This document shows positions 33,257 to 43,300 of a stretch of 64,000 bases of DNA, in pieces. The position numbers and the translations under genes were made by a program. The stretch lies in contig CAJUOY010000010.1 in assembly GCA_910588645.1 (NCBI GenBank), positions 1 to 64,000 of the forward strand, read 5' to 3'. The number at the start of each line of letters is the position of its first letter. The first letter of the stretch is position 1. The notes beneath the pieces were generated by a model. The model saw only the letters and a program-made list of their open reading frames with translations. It was not told where the DNA came from and searched no databases. The stretch comes from an uncultured Christensenellaceae bacterium. Lineage in GTDB: Bacteria; Bacillota; Clostridia; Christensenellales; Borkfalkiaceae.

Positions 33257-34489
33257 ATGGCGCATAACGTTATTGCCGAGGGCAAAAGATGCCTTAATTG
33301 TAAAAAGCCGCTGTGCAGACAGGGCTGTCCCATAAATACGCCCATACCGGAAATGATCTCTCTATTTCTGTCGGGAGACATTGAAAGGGCGGGGAAGATA
33401 GTTTTTGAAAACAATCCGCTTTCTCCCGTATGCGCATTGGTCTGTAATTACGGCGGACAGTGTCAGGGGAAGTGCATACGCGGGATCAATGGCGAGCCGG
33501 TGGAAATAAGTTCCATAGAGTACTTTGTTTCGACGTATTATTTCGACGGGTTGGAGCCCGTTAAAACCAAATCAAACGGTATTAAAATAGCGGTAGTGGG
33601 CGCAGGCCCCGCAGGCATAACCATAGCGATAAAAATGGCGGAGCTCGGTTACGACGTAACCGTTTTCGAGGCCAAGCCGAAAATAGGCGGCGTACTCCGC
33701 TACGGTATTCCCGATTTCCGTTTGCCGAGAACTCTAATCGACAAGTACGAAACACTCTTGCGTAAGCTCGGCGTAAAATTGAGATTCAATTTTACCGTTG
33801 GTAAGACCGTAGGAATAATGGAGCTTTTCCGCGACGGCTTCAAGGCCGTGTCTATCGGCACGGGTATAACCTGGCCCGTGACGCTCGGCATAAGGGGAGA
33901 AACCCTCGGGCACGTTCATTACGGCGTGCATTTTCTGCAAAATCCCGAGGTGTACGATCTGGGTGAAAAGCTGATCGTGATCGGCGCGGGAAACGTGGCC
34001 GCCGACGTTGCGCGTACCGCTCTGCGACGCGGGGTAAAGGACGTTAAAATCGTTGCCCGCAGCGACAGATACACCGCAGACGAGGAGCAAAAGGAGTATG
34101 CCGAAATAGAGGGCGCGCAGTTCATATTTAACAAGGCGCCCGTTGAAATTACCGATGAGGGAGTAATGTTCGCCGATACTATATGCGACAAAGAACATAA
34201 GGTAATTTCCGTATCCGATCACCCCAAGCTTATGACCGCCGATAGCGTTATGGTATGCGTTTCCCAGCGTCCAAGCGATCTAATCCTTACGGGAACGCCC
34301 GGGTTGGAGCGCGACGACAGAGGATTTGCAAAGGTAAACTTCGACGGTTCCACCACGCTTGAAGGCGTATTCGCGTCGGGCGACGTGGTGCGCGGGGCAA
34401 AGACTGTGGTCGAGGCCGCGGCAACTTCCAAGCGCGTTGCGTTTGCAATGGATAACTATTTAAAAGAAAAATATTTGAACAGAGCGTAA
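33257..34489 (+). CDS. NAD(P)-dependent Fe-S oxidoreductase, GltD-like
   Basis: 410-aa FAD/NADPH enzyme of the glutamate synthase small-subunit family. The N-terminal ferredoxin-like region has eight Cys (12, 15, 20, 24, 59, 63, 69, 73) for two 4Fe-4S clusters. The FAD motif V-G-A-G-P-A-G near 112 and the NADPH motif I-G-A-G-N-V-A near 245 follow. It is shorter than GltD (about 450-490) and no GltB is adjacent, so it may act with another electron acceptor, like the stand-alone SudA/NfnB-type proteins. AGGTGG 5 bases before the ATG at 33257 decides the start over a GTG at 33248. Confidence 0.88.
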   Translation: MAHNVIAEGKRCLNCKKPLCRQGCPINTPIPEMISLFLSGDIERAGKIVFENNPLSPVCALVCNYGGQCQGKCIRGINGEPVEISSIEYFVSTYYFDGLEPVKTKSNGIKIAVVGAGPAGITIAIKMAELGYDVTVFEAKPKIGGVLRYGIPDFRLPRTLIDKYETLLRKLGVKLRFNFTVGKTVGIMELFRDGFKAVSIGTGITWPVTLGIRGETLGHVHYGVHFLQNPEVYDLGEKLIVIGAGNVAADVARTALRRGVKDVKIVARSDRYTADEEQKEYAEIEGAQFIFNKAPVEITDEGVMFADTICDKEHKVISVSDHPKLMTADSVMVCVSQRPSDLILTGTPGLERDDRGFAKVNFDGSTTLEGVFASGDVVRGAKTVVEAAATSKRVAFAMDNYLKEKYLNRA

Positions 34490-34524
34490 AAACACCCGCG
34501 ACATTATTGCCGCGGGTGTTTATG
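34488..34524. terminator. Bidirectional terminator
   Basis: 11-bp perfect stem AAACACCCGCG/CGCGGGTGTTT between convergent genes. Confidence 0.85.
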
Positions 34525-34525
34525 T

Positions 34526-35473
34526 TTATTTACGCGATACTACGTTTTGCGGGTTGCCCTGTATATAAGCTTTCAGATTCCCCGCGACTATGCCGATCAG
34601 CCGTGCGCGTGTTTCGTGTGCCGTCCAGGCCACGTGAGGGGTTATTATACAGTTTTTTGCTTTGAATAGGGGGTTATCCGCCGACATCGGCTCTACGGCG
34701 ACGGTGTCAAGTCCCGCGCCTGCAAGATCTCCGTTTTCAAGCGCCTTACTAAGCGCCTTTTCATCTATCAGTCCTCCGCGGGCGGTATTTATAAGCACTG
34801 CGGATTTTTTCATAAGCTTGATGGCCTTTTCGTCTATTATTCGCGCGGTACTCTCGTTTAACGGGCAGTGCAATGATATTATGTCGCAAGTCTTTAAAAG
34901 ATCTTCAAACGATACGTATTTATAAGGGCAGTTTTCGGGTTTGGTGCGGGTGGAAATTATCACTTCCGCACCGAATGCTTCAGCGATCTTCGCTACGGCC
35001 TTTCCTATATTTCCGTAACCGAAAATGCCGAACTTTTTCCCGTAAAGCTCTTTGGTGGGGTAGGGGAAATAGCAAAAAGATTTGCTTCTTATCCAGTCGC
35101 CCGCGTTGACGGAAGCGGAGTATTCGTTTATTTTGCCGTAAAGGGATAAAAGAAGCGCGATCGTATGCTGGCTTACCGCGTGAGTGGAATAATCGGGAGC
35201 GTTGCATACGGTGACGCCAAGATCGTTGCAGGCCGCAATATCAACCACGTTATAGCCCGTTGCAAACGTGCCCACGTACTTTATCTTGGGGCAAGCTTCA
35301 AGCAGCTTTCTGTCAACTTCCAGTTTGTTGACAATAAGCGCGTCGACGTCGGCGCAGATGCCGGTAAGTTCTTCTCTCGACACGTCTCCGAAGAAGGTGC
35401 ATTCGCCGAGATCATTGAACAGAGACAAATCCAGATCGTCGCCCAGCGCGCTGATATTTATGGCAATTTTCAT
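34526..35473 (-). CDS. D-2-hydroxyacid dehydrogenase
   Basis: 315-aa NAD(P)-dependent dehydrogenase reducing 2-oxo acids. It has the Rossmann motif G-Y-G-N-I-G near residue 152, catalytic Arg in N-T-A-R-G-G near 234, Glu in V-A-V-E-P-M and His in T-P-H-V-A-W near 282. It is closest to the glycerate/hydroxypyruvate and D-lactate type dehydrogenases; the substrate is uncertain. Its start codon directly abuts the stop of the YjbR gene, so the two are co-translated. Confidence 0.9.
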   Translation of the reverse strand: MKIAINISALGDDLDLSLFNDLGECTFFGDVSREELTGICADVDALIVNKLEVDRKLLEACPKIKYVGTFATGYNVVDIAACNDLGVTVCNAPDYSTHAVSQHTIALLLSLYGKINEYSASVNAGDWIRSKSFCYFPYPTKELYGKKFGIFGYGNIGKAVAKIAEAFGAEVIISTRTKPENCPYKYVSFEDLLKTCDIISLHCPLNESTARIIDEKAIKLMKKSAVLINTARGGLIDEKALSKALENGDLAGAGLDTVAVEPMSADNPLFKAKNCIITPHVAWTAHETRARLIGIVAGNLKAYIQGNPQNVVSRK

Positions 35474-35854
35474 TTATTTTTTCTCCTTTACGACTGATTC
35501 GTAGCTAAGTAAAATCAACTTTTTAACGTCTTCGGCGGGAACCGATGAACAAATAATAATCGAAATCCAGTGGGTTTTATTCATATGATAGGCCGGAAGT
35601 ATTCCGCCTTGAAAGCTTTCCGTAAGAAAATCTTTTAAATCCGGCGGACATTTCAGGTTTAAAACCGTATTGTCTTGCGGTGTCTTTACGCCGTAACGCT
35701 TGAAATAACTTTCGGGCGCGGGCATAATAATTCCGAACCACTTTTTGTTGCTCTTGCGTCTGAATACCGTCGCGGAAAAATCTTCAAAGGGCATATCCGC
35801 AAAGGCGTCGGGCAAATCGGTAATAAAATTTTTTATCTCTTCTTCCGTGATCAC
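35474..35854 (-). CDS. MmcQ/YjbR family protein
   Basis: 126-aa protein of the MmcQ/YjbR (cyaY-like fold) family, often annotated as DNA-binding but without a firm role. Recognisable features: F-x-x-x-x-x-K-W-F-G-I-I, L-N-L-K-C-P-P-D near residue 75, and H-M-N-K-T-H-W-I-S-I near 95. It is the first gene of a two-gene unit with the hydroxyacid dehydrogenase. Confidence 0.9.
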   Translation of the reverse strand: MITEEEIKNFITDLPDAFADMPFEDFSATVFRRKSNKKWFGIIMPAPESYFKRYGVKTPQDNTVLNLKCPPDLKDFLTESFQGGILPAYHMNKTHWISIIICSSVPAEDVKKLILLSYESVVKEKK

Positions 35855-35949
35855 AATGAAATGATACTACAATTTGCGGAAAAATGCAATTAATTTGCCA
35901 TACGGGCATTTACTGCGCGAATGACAAGACGTTAAAATAAGCTTTAAGG

Positions 35950-35996
35950 TAAAAAAGCGTAAACTAAACCCGTCTGCGAAAGTTTGCAGACGGGTA
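35950..35996 (-). terminator. Terminator of the minus-strand lipoprotein gene
   Basis: 10-bp stem ACCCGTCTGC/GCAGACGGGT (35968-35977 with 35986-35995); on the minus strand a loose T run follows it. Confidence 0.65.
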
Positions 35997-36001
35997 ATAA
36001 A

Positions 36002-37138
36002 TTATTTGTCGATCCAAAGCGTGCTTTCGACTTCCTTTATCGAATATCTGAGTATGCCCTGTTTGAACGTTACGTGGTTGTCCATTCTCACTATTGTCGC
36101 GCGGCCGGTATTGTTGCGGGCGTTTTCTATAGCGGAAATCCAATAAGTTTGCAAAACTCCCGTAAGCTCTCCGTTGTAACTCACGCGCACGGCCACTGTG
36201 GAAAGTCCTTTTTCCTTTTCGTTACCGTCCTCGTCTTTGTAATATTTGGGCGTGTATAGTCCCTTTTTTTTGAGTACTTCCTGCGCGGCCGATTTCTCCT
36301 TATCGGACAGTGAGTCGACGCCACCGCGCAAAATAAAGTTCTGCAATCCCGAAGAAGGGGTTATAAGGCAAACGCCCTCGGCAAGGTCGGCGCTCAATCT
36401 GTTGGCGCGGACAGCCACGTCAAGGTACGAAACGTCGAAGAACGTACTCGGCGCCAAGTTAAGGTCAAAGTTCTTTTTATTTGAGAAATTGTCCTCCGGA
36501 ATAGCTTCAACGCCGATGAGATGAGTCGTTGCCGACTTTCCGTCGTATGAATAATATGTCTTGTATTCGTACGAATTTTTACTGTAACACTCCTCAAGGC
36601 TTTTGGGGTTAAGCATGTTGGGCGAAACAGAGTTTATTTTCTGATAGGAGTAAAGGGGACGCAAGCGGTTTTCGACGGAAAGGAAGTAACTTTCCGTGAT
36701 CACCTTGTCGCCTTCATCGAACACCTTTGATTCCGCGCCGTATTTAAATGTGACGGAAGGTATGGAAAGCTCGGTCTTATAGCAGTATACGACCTGTTTT
36801 TCGGGATAGCCGCTTCTGTATTCTTCCGCAACGTATTCCGAATTTTTGTCGAAGTTAACGGCGTAAAATTCGGTGGTGTACGTTCCGTCGGCATATTCTA
36901 CGGAATAATTGTCGTTATCTGCGGAAGTCTTGTCGTGCTTGACGTCGTATATTATTTTTTCCGGTGAAAATTTCTCGTCCTTCTCGGTAAACGTGGGCTG
37001 TATTTTTTTATAGCCCGTATTTGCATACCAGTTGGAACTGAGGTAAACCACGTTTTGCGTATTGCCGGCGCAGCCCGTTGCAAGGATAGCGCAGCTTGCC
37101 GCAAGAATTGCCGCGGTTATACCGATACGTTTTTTCAT
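36002..37138 (-). CDS. Putative lipoprotein, 378 aa
   Basis: The signal peptide ends in a lipobox-like A-T-G-C with the lipidated Cys at residue 23. The mature part is Tyr/Lys-rich and beta-strand-like with no repeat or catalytic motif that I recognise. It is followed by a terminator, has no gene partner, and is divergent from addB. Confidence 0.75.
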   Translation of the reverse strand: MKKRIGITAAILAASCAILATGCAGNTQNVVYLSSNWYANTGYKKIQPTFTEKDEKFSPEKIIYDVKHDKTSADNDNYSVEYADGTYTTEFYAVNFDKNSEYVAEEYRSGYPEKQVVYCYKTELSIPSVTFKYGAESKVFDEGDKVITESYFLSVENRLRPLYSYQKINSVSPNMLNPKSLEECYSKNSYEYKTYYSYDGKSATTHLIGVEAIPEDNFSNKKNFDLNLAPSTFFDVSYLDVAVRANRLSADLAEGVCLITPSSGLQNFILRGGVDSLSDKEKSAAQEVLKKKGLYTPKYYKDEDGNEKEKGLSTVAVRVSYNGELTGVLQTYWISAIENARNNTGRATIVRMDNHVTFKQGILRYSIKEVESTLWIDK

Positions 37139-37217
37139 AGATTAAATCCTTAAAAATGAATATATGTCATTATAGCATATAAATTTAAAATTGTAAAAAC
37201 TTTTTACTATCAAAATC

Positions 37218-37247
37218 TTTAAATTGTGTCTAAATATGTGTTATAAT
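37218..37247 (+). promoter_or_regulatory. Promoter of addBA, placed for a leaderless transcript
   Basis: TTTAAA (37218-37223, weak), 18 bases, TATAAT (37242-37247). The expected transcript start falls on or next to the ATG at 37254, which has no ribosome binding site. Confidence 0.5.
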
Positions 37248-37253
37248 GATGAT

Positions 37254-40200
37254 ATGATTTATGCTTATAATTGCGCGGCTCTTTCGGCCGCCCTGCAAAA
37301 ACTTCAAAATATTGTCAGGGACAATGAGGAGCGCGGGCTTAAAACAATTATATTTTGCGAGGACAGGCTGTCCCTTGCGGCCGAGCGCACGGTGTGCGCG
37401 GCTGTGGGCGGAACTTTCGATACAGCCGTATACACGTTCGCGCGGTTTATTTCCTCCGAGTGCGGTAAGCCCGAAAAAGTTCTTTCGGGGCAGGGCTCCG
37501 CAATGGTCGTGAGGAAGCTCATAGAGGACAAAAAGGAAGAGCTTACTCTGTTCAGACAGCTCTCTTCACCCTCCGCCGCACAGACCGTTTACGACACTAT
37601 CGCACTATTGTATTCCTCGCGTATCACCGCGGAAGAAACGGCGGAGGCGGCTTTGCGCGGGGGGCTTCTCGGCGGCAAGCTGCACGACCTTGCCGTAATC
37701 TATTCCGCTTACGAAAACTATCTCGAAGAGACGGGATATTCGGACAGAAACGGTTATCTCAGGAAGCTTCCTCAGATAATAGAAAACAGTCCAGCAGTGC
37801 GCGGCAACGCCGTCGTGTTTCTCGGATTTCAGGCTTTGACCTGTATGGCGAAGGAGTGTGTCCGCGCGGCATTTTCTGTCGCCGCAGAAGTTAACGGACT
37901 GTTTATAGGCGGCGCAAAGGAACTGTACGTGAACGAGGCTTTTGCAGCCTTTACGGGTATAGCGGAGGAATTCGGCGGCGCGGCAACTGGAACGGTCACG
38001 GGCAATTTGCCGCTGGAAGGCGAGATTTTATTAAGCGCTTTATTTAATCCCGAAAGCTATTTTTCTACTCCCGTGCCTACCGATAAGGTGACGGTTTTCG
38101 AGGCGGAGGACGAGGAAGAGGAACTGGAATATATTGCGGCTTCCGTAAAAAAACACGTCGCGGCGGGCGAGCGCTTTGGTAAAATTTCCGTTATGCTGCC
38201 CGATCTCGACAGGAGCGAACGCGTCCTTTCAAGGGTGTTTTCAAGGTTCCGTATTCCCTACTACGCAGACAGACAGCGTTCGCTTGCGGAACATTCCGTC
38301 TGTTCGTTCGTAACGGGATATCTCGGATGTTCGCTTTTCGGCTGCGCTTTTGCGGACGTGGACGGGGTTATAGCGTCACCGTATTTTCCTGCGACGAATA
38401 GAGAAAAGGACGCCTACCGCAACTATCTATTGCGGTTTGCAAATTACCGCGGAGGCGTAAGGCGGCCCGTCCCCGAAGGCGTTGAGGGGCGCGAGGTAAT
38501 AGAAAAAGTAAGGGAAACTTTTTTGGACGGACTGTCGCTGATAAACCGCAAGGGCGGAAACGACGGCATATATGCGGGGCTTTGCGCTCTGTTGGAAAAA
38601 TTCAAGGTGCGTGAAACGCTGGATTGCTTTGCGGAAAAGTATAAAAACGTCAAACCCACTGCGGCGCAGTTTTCCGCCCGCGCTTACGACGCTTTACTGT
38701 CCGTACTCAGGGAGGCGGCGGACGTGTCGCCCGTTGACGTGCCTTTAAAGGACTTTTTGAAGATATTCAAAAGCGGGCTCTCCGCTATGAAAATTTCGCT
38801 CATTCCTCCCAAGGCGGACGCGGTGTTCGTTGGCGATCTTTCGGCTACCGCAAATACAGGTTCAAACGTCGTATTTGCGGCAGGTCTCACAGGCGACGTT
38901 CCCGGTACAAGCGCGGATACCTCGCTTCTTACAGACAGGGAAATTTCCGCATTGGAGAGCGTTAACCTCAATATATCCCCCAAGATACGGCAGGTAAACG
39001 CCCGCAGACGTGAAATTTGCGGACTGAATATCTGCGCATTCCGTAAAAATCTTTATCTCAGTTATCCCGCGCGTTTGAACGGCGAGGAGTGTTCGGCAAG
39101 CGAAATTATCTCCTATGCGGGCGCGGCGTTTTTGTCGCCGTCTGGTTCGCCGCTGGCGCGATTGAACGGAGAAAGAATTCACCGTTCCGGCCGTGCGGTA
39201 CCGTACTATTGCAGTGAAAAACTTCCCGCTTTAAAGTACCTGCGCAAGTACGCTTCTTCCTATGAGGCGTCTTCCGTATACGGAGTTTTGCGCGGGCACG
39301 GTTACGGCGACGAAGCTCTTTCGGCTCTTTCTGCTCCCGTTAAACGGGCAATATCCCGCGGCAAACAACTGTACACGGGTAAAAGCGGAAGTCTTTCTCC
39401 CTCGACGTTGGAAACATATTTCGCCTGTCCGTATCTCGGATTTATCCGTCAGGGCATACGGGCGGCCGAACGCGAGGAGGGTGCCGTCAGGGCGGTGGAT
39501 ACGGGAAACTTTATTCACTCCGTTTTACAGGATCTTGCCAAAGAGGTTAATTCTTTGGAGGACGTATCCGCGCTCAGATCCCGCGCGGAAGAGATAGCAA
39601 AGGATAAACTTTCCGTCCGTCCGTATTCCGCCCTTGCGGATAGCAAGAGCGGCGAATACGTCGCGGAAGAGCTTGCGGCCGAGGCGGTGAAAGTTTCCGA
39701 GGGAATGTACGAGCAGTTGAAAAATTCATCCTTTAAGGTTGTCCATACGGAGAGTTCCGCGGAGGTAATGCTTTCTGGCGGAATAAAGATATACGGCAGG
39801 ATAGACAGAGTCGACGAGTGCGGCGACCTTGTCAGAGTCGTAGATTATAAGACGGGTAACATCGACTCATCGCCCGCAAAATATTATATGGGGGCCAAGT
39901 TACAGCTTCCGCTGTATCTCAAATCGGCGGCAGCAGGCAAGCGTCCCGCGGGCGCGTACTATTTTCCCGCGTCGCTGGAATACCGCGACAAGCAGGACGG
40001 GGTTTTCCGCTTGCAGGGATTTATGGACGGAAGCGACGACGTTGTTGCGGCATCGGACAGTACTGTAAAACCCAAGGAGAAAAGCGGTTACGTCGAGGCC
40101 TACTATCAGGGCAGAAAGGTTGACTGCGCAATGGCTTCGGAAGATTTTTCAAGCTTTATAGATTATTCGGTAATTGTGGCGGACGGGGGCGCGCGGGAAA

Positions 40201-40367
40201 TGCTCGGCGGCAACATTAACCCTTCGCCCGCGGAGGGTACGTGTAAGTACTGCAAGGCCGGCGGAAGTTGCGGCTTAACTTTGGGACGGGACGGCGAGGA
40301 GAGAAAGTCTCGCTCGGTCAAGTGTTCGGAGATCACGGCGATAGTCCGAAAGGAGAAGGGCGAATGA
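37254..40367 (+). CDS. addB: AddB-like helicase-nuclease subunit
   Basis: 1037-aa subunit of the AddAB DNA-end resection complex, used in RecA-dependent double-strand break repair. The C-terminal PD-(D/E)xK nuclease is clear: C-P-Y-L-G-F supplies the first Fe-S Cys, G-N-F-I-H and V-V-D-Y-K-T-G near residue 870 form the active site, and C-K-Y-C-x5-C near 1010 completes the Fe-S cluster. The N-terminus lacks a recognisable Walker A motif, unlike B. subtilis AddB. It overlaps addA by 4 bases. Confidence 0.88.
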   Translation: MIYAYNCAALSAALQKLQNIVRDNEERGLKTIIFCEDRLSLAAERTVCAAVGGTFDTAVYTFARFISSECGKPEKVLSGQGSAMVVRKLIEDKKEELTLFRQLSSPSAAQTVYDTIALLYSSRITAEETAEAALRGGLLGGKLHDLAVIYSAYENYLEETGYSDRNGYLRKLPQIIENSPAVRGNAVVFLGFQALTCMAKECVRAAFSVAAEVNGLFIGGAKELYVNEAFAAFTGIAEEFGGAATGTVTGNLPLEGEILLSALFNPESYFSTPVPTDKVTVFEAEDEEEELEYIAASVKKHVAAGERFGKISVMLPDLDRSERVLSRVFSRFRIPYYADRQRSLAEHSVCSFVTGYLGCSLFGCAFADVDGVIASPYFPATNREKDAYRNYLLRFANYRGGVRRPVPEGVEGREVIEKVRETFLDGLSLINRKGGNDGIYAGLCALLEKFKVRETLDCFAEKYKNVKPTAAQFSARAYDALLSVLREAADVSPVDVPLKDFLKIFKSGLSAMKISLIPPKADAVFVGDLSATANTGSNVVFAAGLTGDVPGTSADTSLLTDREISALESVNLNISPKIRQVNARRREICGLNICAFRKNLYLSYPARLNGEECSASEIISYAGAAFLSPSGSPLARLNGERIHRSGRAVPYYCSEKLPALKYLRKYASSYEASSVYGVLRGHGYGDEALSALSAPVKRAISRGKQLYTGKSGSLSPSTLETYFACPYLGFIRQGIRAAEREEGAVRAVDTGNFIHSVLQDLAKEVNSLEDVSALRSRAEEIAKDKLSVRPYSALADSKSGEYVAEELAAEAVKVSEGMYEQLKNSSFKVVHTESSAEVMLSGGIKIYGRIDRVDECGDLVRVVDYKTGNIDSSPAKYYMGAKLQLPLYLKSAAAGKRPAGAYYFPASLEYRDKQDGVFRLQGFMDGSDDVVAASDSTVKPKEKSGYVEAYYQGRKVDCAMASEDFSSFIDYSVIVADGGAREMLGGNINPSPAEGTCKYCKAGGSCGLTLGRDGEERKSRSVKCSEITAIVRKEKGE

Positions 40368-43300
40368 AACTTACAAATGAACAGACGGAAGCGATAGCCG
40401 CCCGCGGTAAGGTGATAGTGTCGGCTTCGGCGGGCAGCGGTAAAACTTTCGTAATGATACAAAAGCTTGTGGACTTGATTGCGGCGGGCGGCGACCTCGA
40501 CGAGGTGCTGGCCGTAACGTTTACAAAAAAAGCCGCGGCGCAGATGAAGGAGAAACTTCGTTCGGCGATGATCGCGCGGCTGGAAAACGCGGGCGACGAG
40601 CGGGAGAGATTGAAAGTACAGCTTTCAAAAATTTCATCCGCAGACATCTCCACGATACATTCGTTTTGCGCAAGGCTCATAAGAAAATACTTTTACGCTT
40701 TGGGAGTGAACTCCGACTTCGATATAATTTCCGCGGACGACGCAGTCGCGCAGGAGTTGAAGAAACGGGCGCTCGACGAAGTGTTCGAAAAGCGGTACGA
40801 GCGGAATGACGGGGAATTTTTGCACCTTTTAAAACGGTTTATGAAAAAGCGCAACGACAAATCATTGCGCAGATTGATTTGCGAGGCCCACTCTGAAGTG
40901 CGCTCCGCGGCAAGGTATGAAAGTCTGCTTGAAAGCGTTTCGTCGCTGTACTGCGGGGACGGGTTCGAAAGGGTGTGCGCAGATTACTCGGCATACCTTG
41001 CGCCCAAGTACGAAACCCTCATTGACGCGGTGCGCAAGTTTAAGGAAGGGTTTCCCGCAACGTCAAAAAAGAAGATCTACGACGCTATTTTCGACGAGAT
41101 GATTACGGCGCTCACAATTGCCTCCGCAAGCCCGCTGTTTGCCGTAAAGCCGCCCCTTACTGTTACGAGAAAACCCGCCGACCGCGAAGAGGAAAAGCCG
41201 TTCGGCGAGGAGTTCAAAAAGTTTAAAGATTCGGTTGCAAAGCGCTATGCCGCGCTCTGCGGCGACTTCGCGGACGAGCGAACGGAACGGGAGCGTTTTA
41301 TGGCTTCTGGGCAAACGGCTGTAGCTTTTTCCAATCTCTTATTGGAATTCGACCGAGAATATGCCGCGATCAAGGCGGAAGAGAACAAGCTTGACTATAA
41401 CGACCTCGAACATCTTGCTCTCCGGCTGCTTTCCGACGAGGTCGTTCGCGCCGAGATAAACGACCATTACAGGCACGTTTTCGTAGACGAATATCAGGAC
41501 GTGAATCCAGTTCAGGAGGAAATTATATCTTCGCTTTCGGGCGAGACTTTTTTGGTCGGCGACGTTAAACAGGCCATATACGGCTTCCGTGGAAGTAAGT
41601 CGGTATTCTTTTCCAAGAAGTTCAAGGGGTTTGAATCGGGCGGGGGAAAGGCGTTGAAGCTGTCAAGCAATTTCAGGAGCGCGGACGGCATTCTCGATTT
41701 CGTCAACAGATTGTTCTCGGATATAATGAGGACGGATACGTGCGGAATAGACTATAAAAATACCTCTGAAATGCAATTCGGCGGGCTATATCCCGCGGGC
41801 AACGGCTCTGCAAAGATTTGCGTATTCGGCAAAGATGAGCGGGAGCGCGGCGAGCTCGGAGTATATTCCGTTGCGGCAGACGGGCGCAAGAGCGGGCACA
41901 CCCGCGAGGGCCTGGCCGTGCTTGCAATAGTAGAAAAGGAACTGCAAAGCAAACATTACGATCTGAAAACTGGAGAGCTTCGCGACACTTGCGCAGGGGA
42001 TATATGCATACTAACGCGTAAAAACAGGGGCGGCTCGGCGGAAGGCATAGTGCGCGCGCTAACGGACGAGGGCTACTCCGTATCTGGCGCTCAGGAACCG
42101 AATATCTGCAATCTTCCCGAAGTCAGGCAAATGCTGGATATACTTTCGCTTATTGATAATTCGGAGCAGGATATCCCGCTGGTAACGGCGCTTTTGTCTC
42201 CGCTCGGCGGGCTTTCCGAGGACGAGCTTGCGGAAATAAGAATTGCCGTAAACTCCAAAAAATCTTCTGCGGGCAAGGGCGCAAGCCTGATAAAAACGTT
42301 CCGTGAATGCTGTGCGGAGTACTCGGTATTGCCGGGAACAATAGCGGGTAAGTTAAACATATTCTACGGTGTACTGGAAGAATTGCGCTCGCTTGCCGCA
42401 GTGCTGAACGCGGGCGAACTGATAAACGAGTTGTTGGAAAATTACGGACTGGAAACGGGCTACGGAATTGCGGGCGAACAAAAAGTCAAAAACGTTTTGC
42501 GCCTTGCGGACGAGGGGGCCGATCTTCCGCTTTGCGCATTTTTGGAAAAGCTCAAAGTAGGCGGCTACGAAGTTTCCGCGCCCGCCGCCGCGCGCGGAGG
42601 AAGTATTAAAATTATGTCGATGCACGCCTCCAAGGGGTTGGAATTTCCCGTCGTCATAATCGCCGATATTTGCAGAACTTTTAAAGGCGCCGATTATTCC
42701 GAGCTTCCTTTCGACGAGGATTTCGGCTTTGCGCCCAAGTGTTTCGATACGGAAAATCTGCTCGCGCACAAGACTGTTTTAAGGCGGCTTGCAAAACTCC
42801 GCTCAGATAACGAGGAGCTTAAAAACGAGTTCAATCTCTTCTACGTCGCTTGCACCCGCGCGATGTGCAGGCTCTATATACTTGCGGAAGAAGTTCGTCC
42901 TTTCGACGGCCTTTCGGTAGGGGACGCAAAGTGCTATGCGGACTTTTTCGATATGAGCAAATTCTCGCCATCCGAGATCTTACCGCATTCGGAGTTTTCT
43001 CCCGCGGCGGCGACGGAAGCTATGCTCTCCGAGCCCGATAACGAAATCTCGGCCGCGATTGAAAGATTTTTTGCCAAGCCTTACGGCTATGCGGACAGCG
43101 TGGATTTACCCGTCAAGAGTTCCGCTTCGGCGATTTTGAAAATGGGCGTGGACGAGCCTCGCTTCGTCGCGCGCGAACTCTTCGGGGGCGAAGGAGAGAC
43201 TACCGCCGAGCGCGGAATTGCTTATCACAGATTTTTGGAACTGTGCGATTTTGCCGTTAAGGATAAAGACGGCATCTCCAAGGAGATTGCATATTTCGGG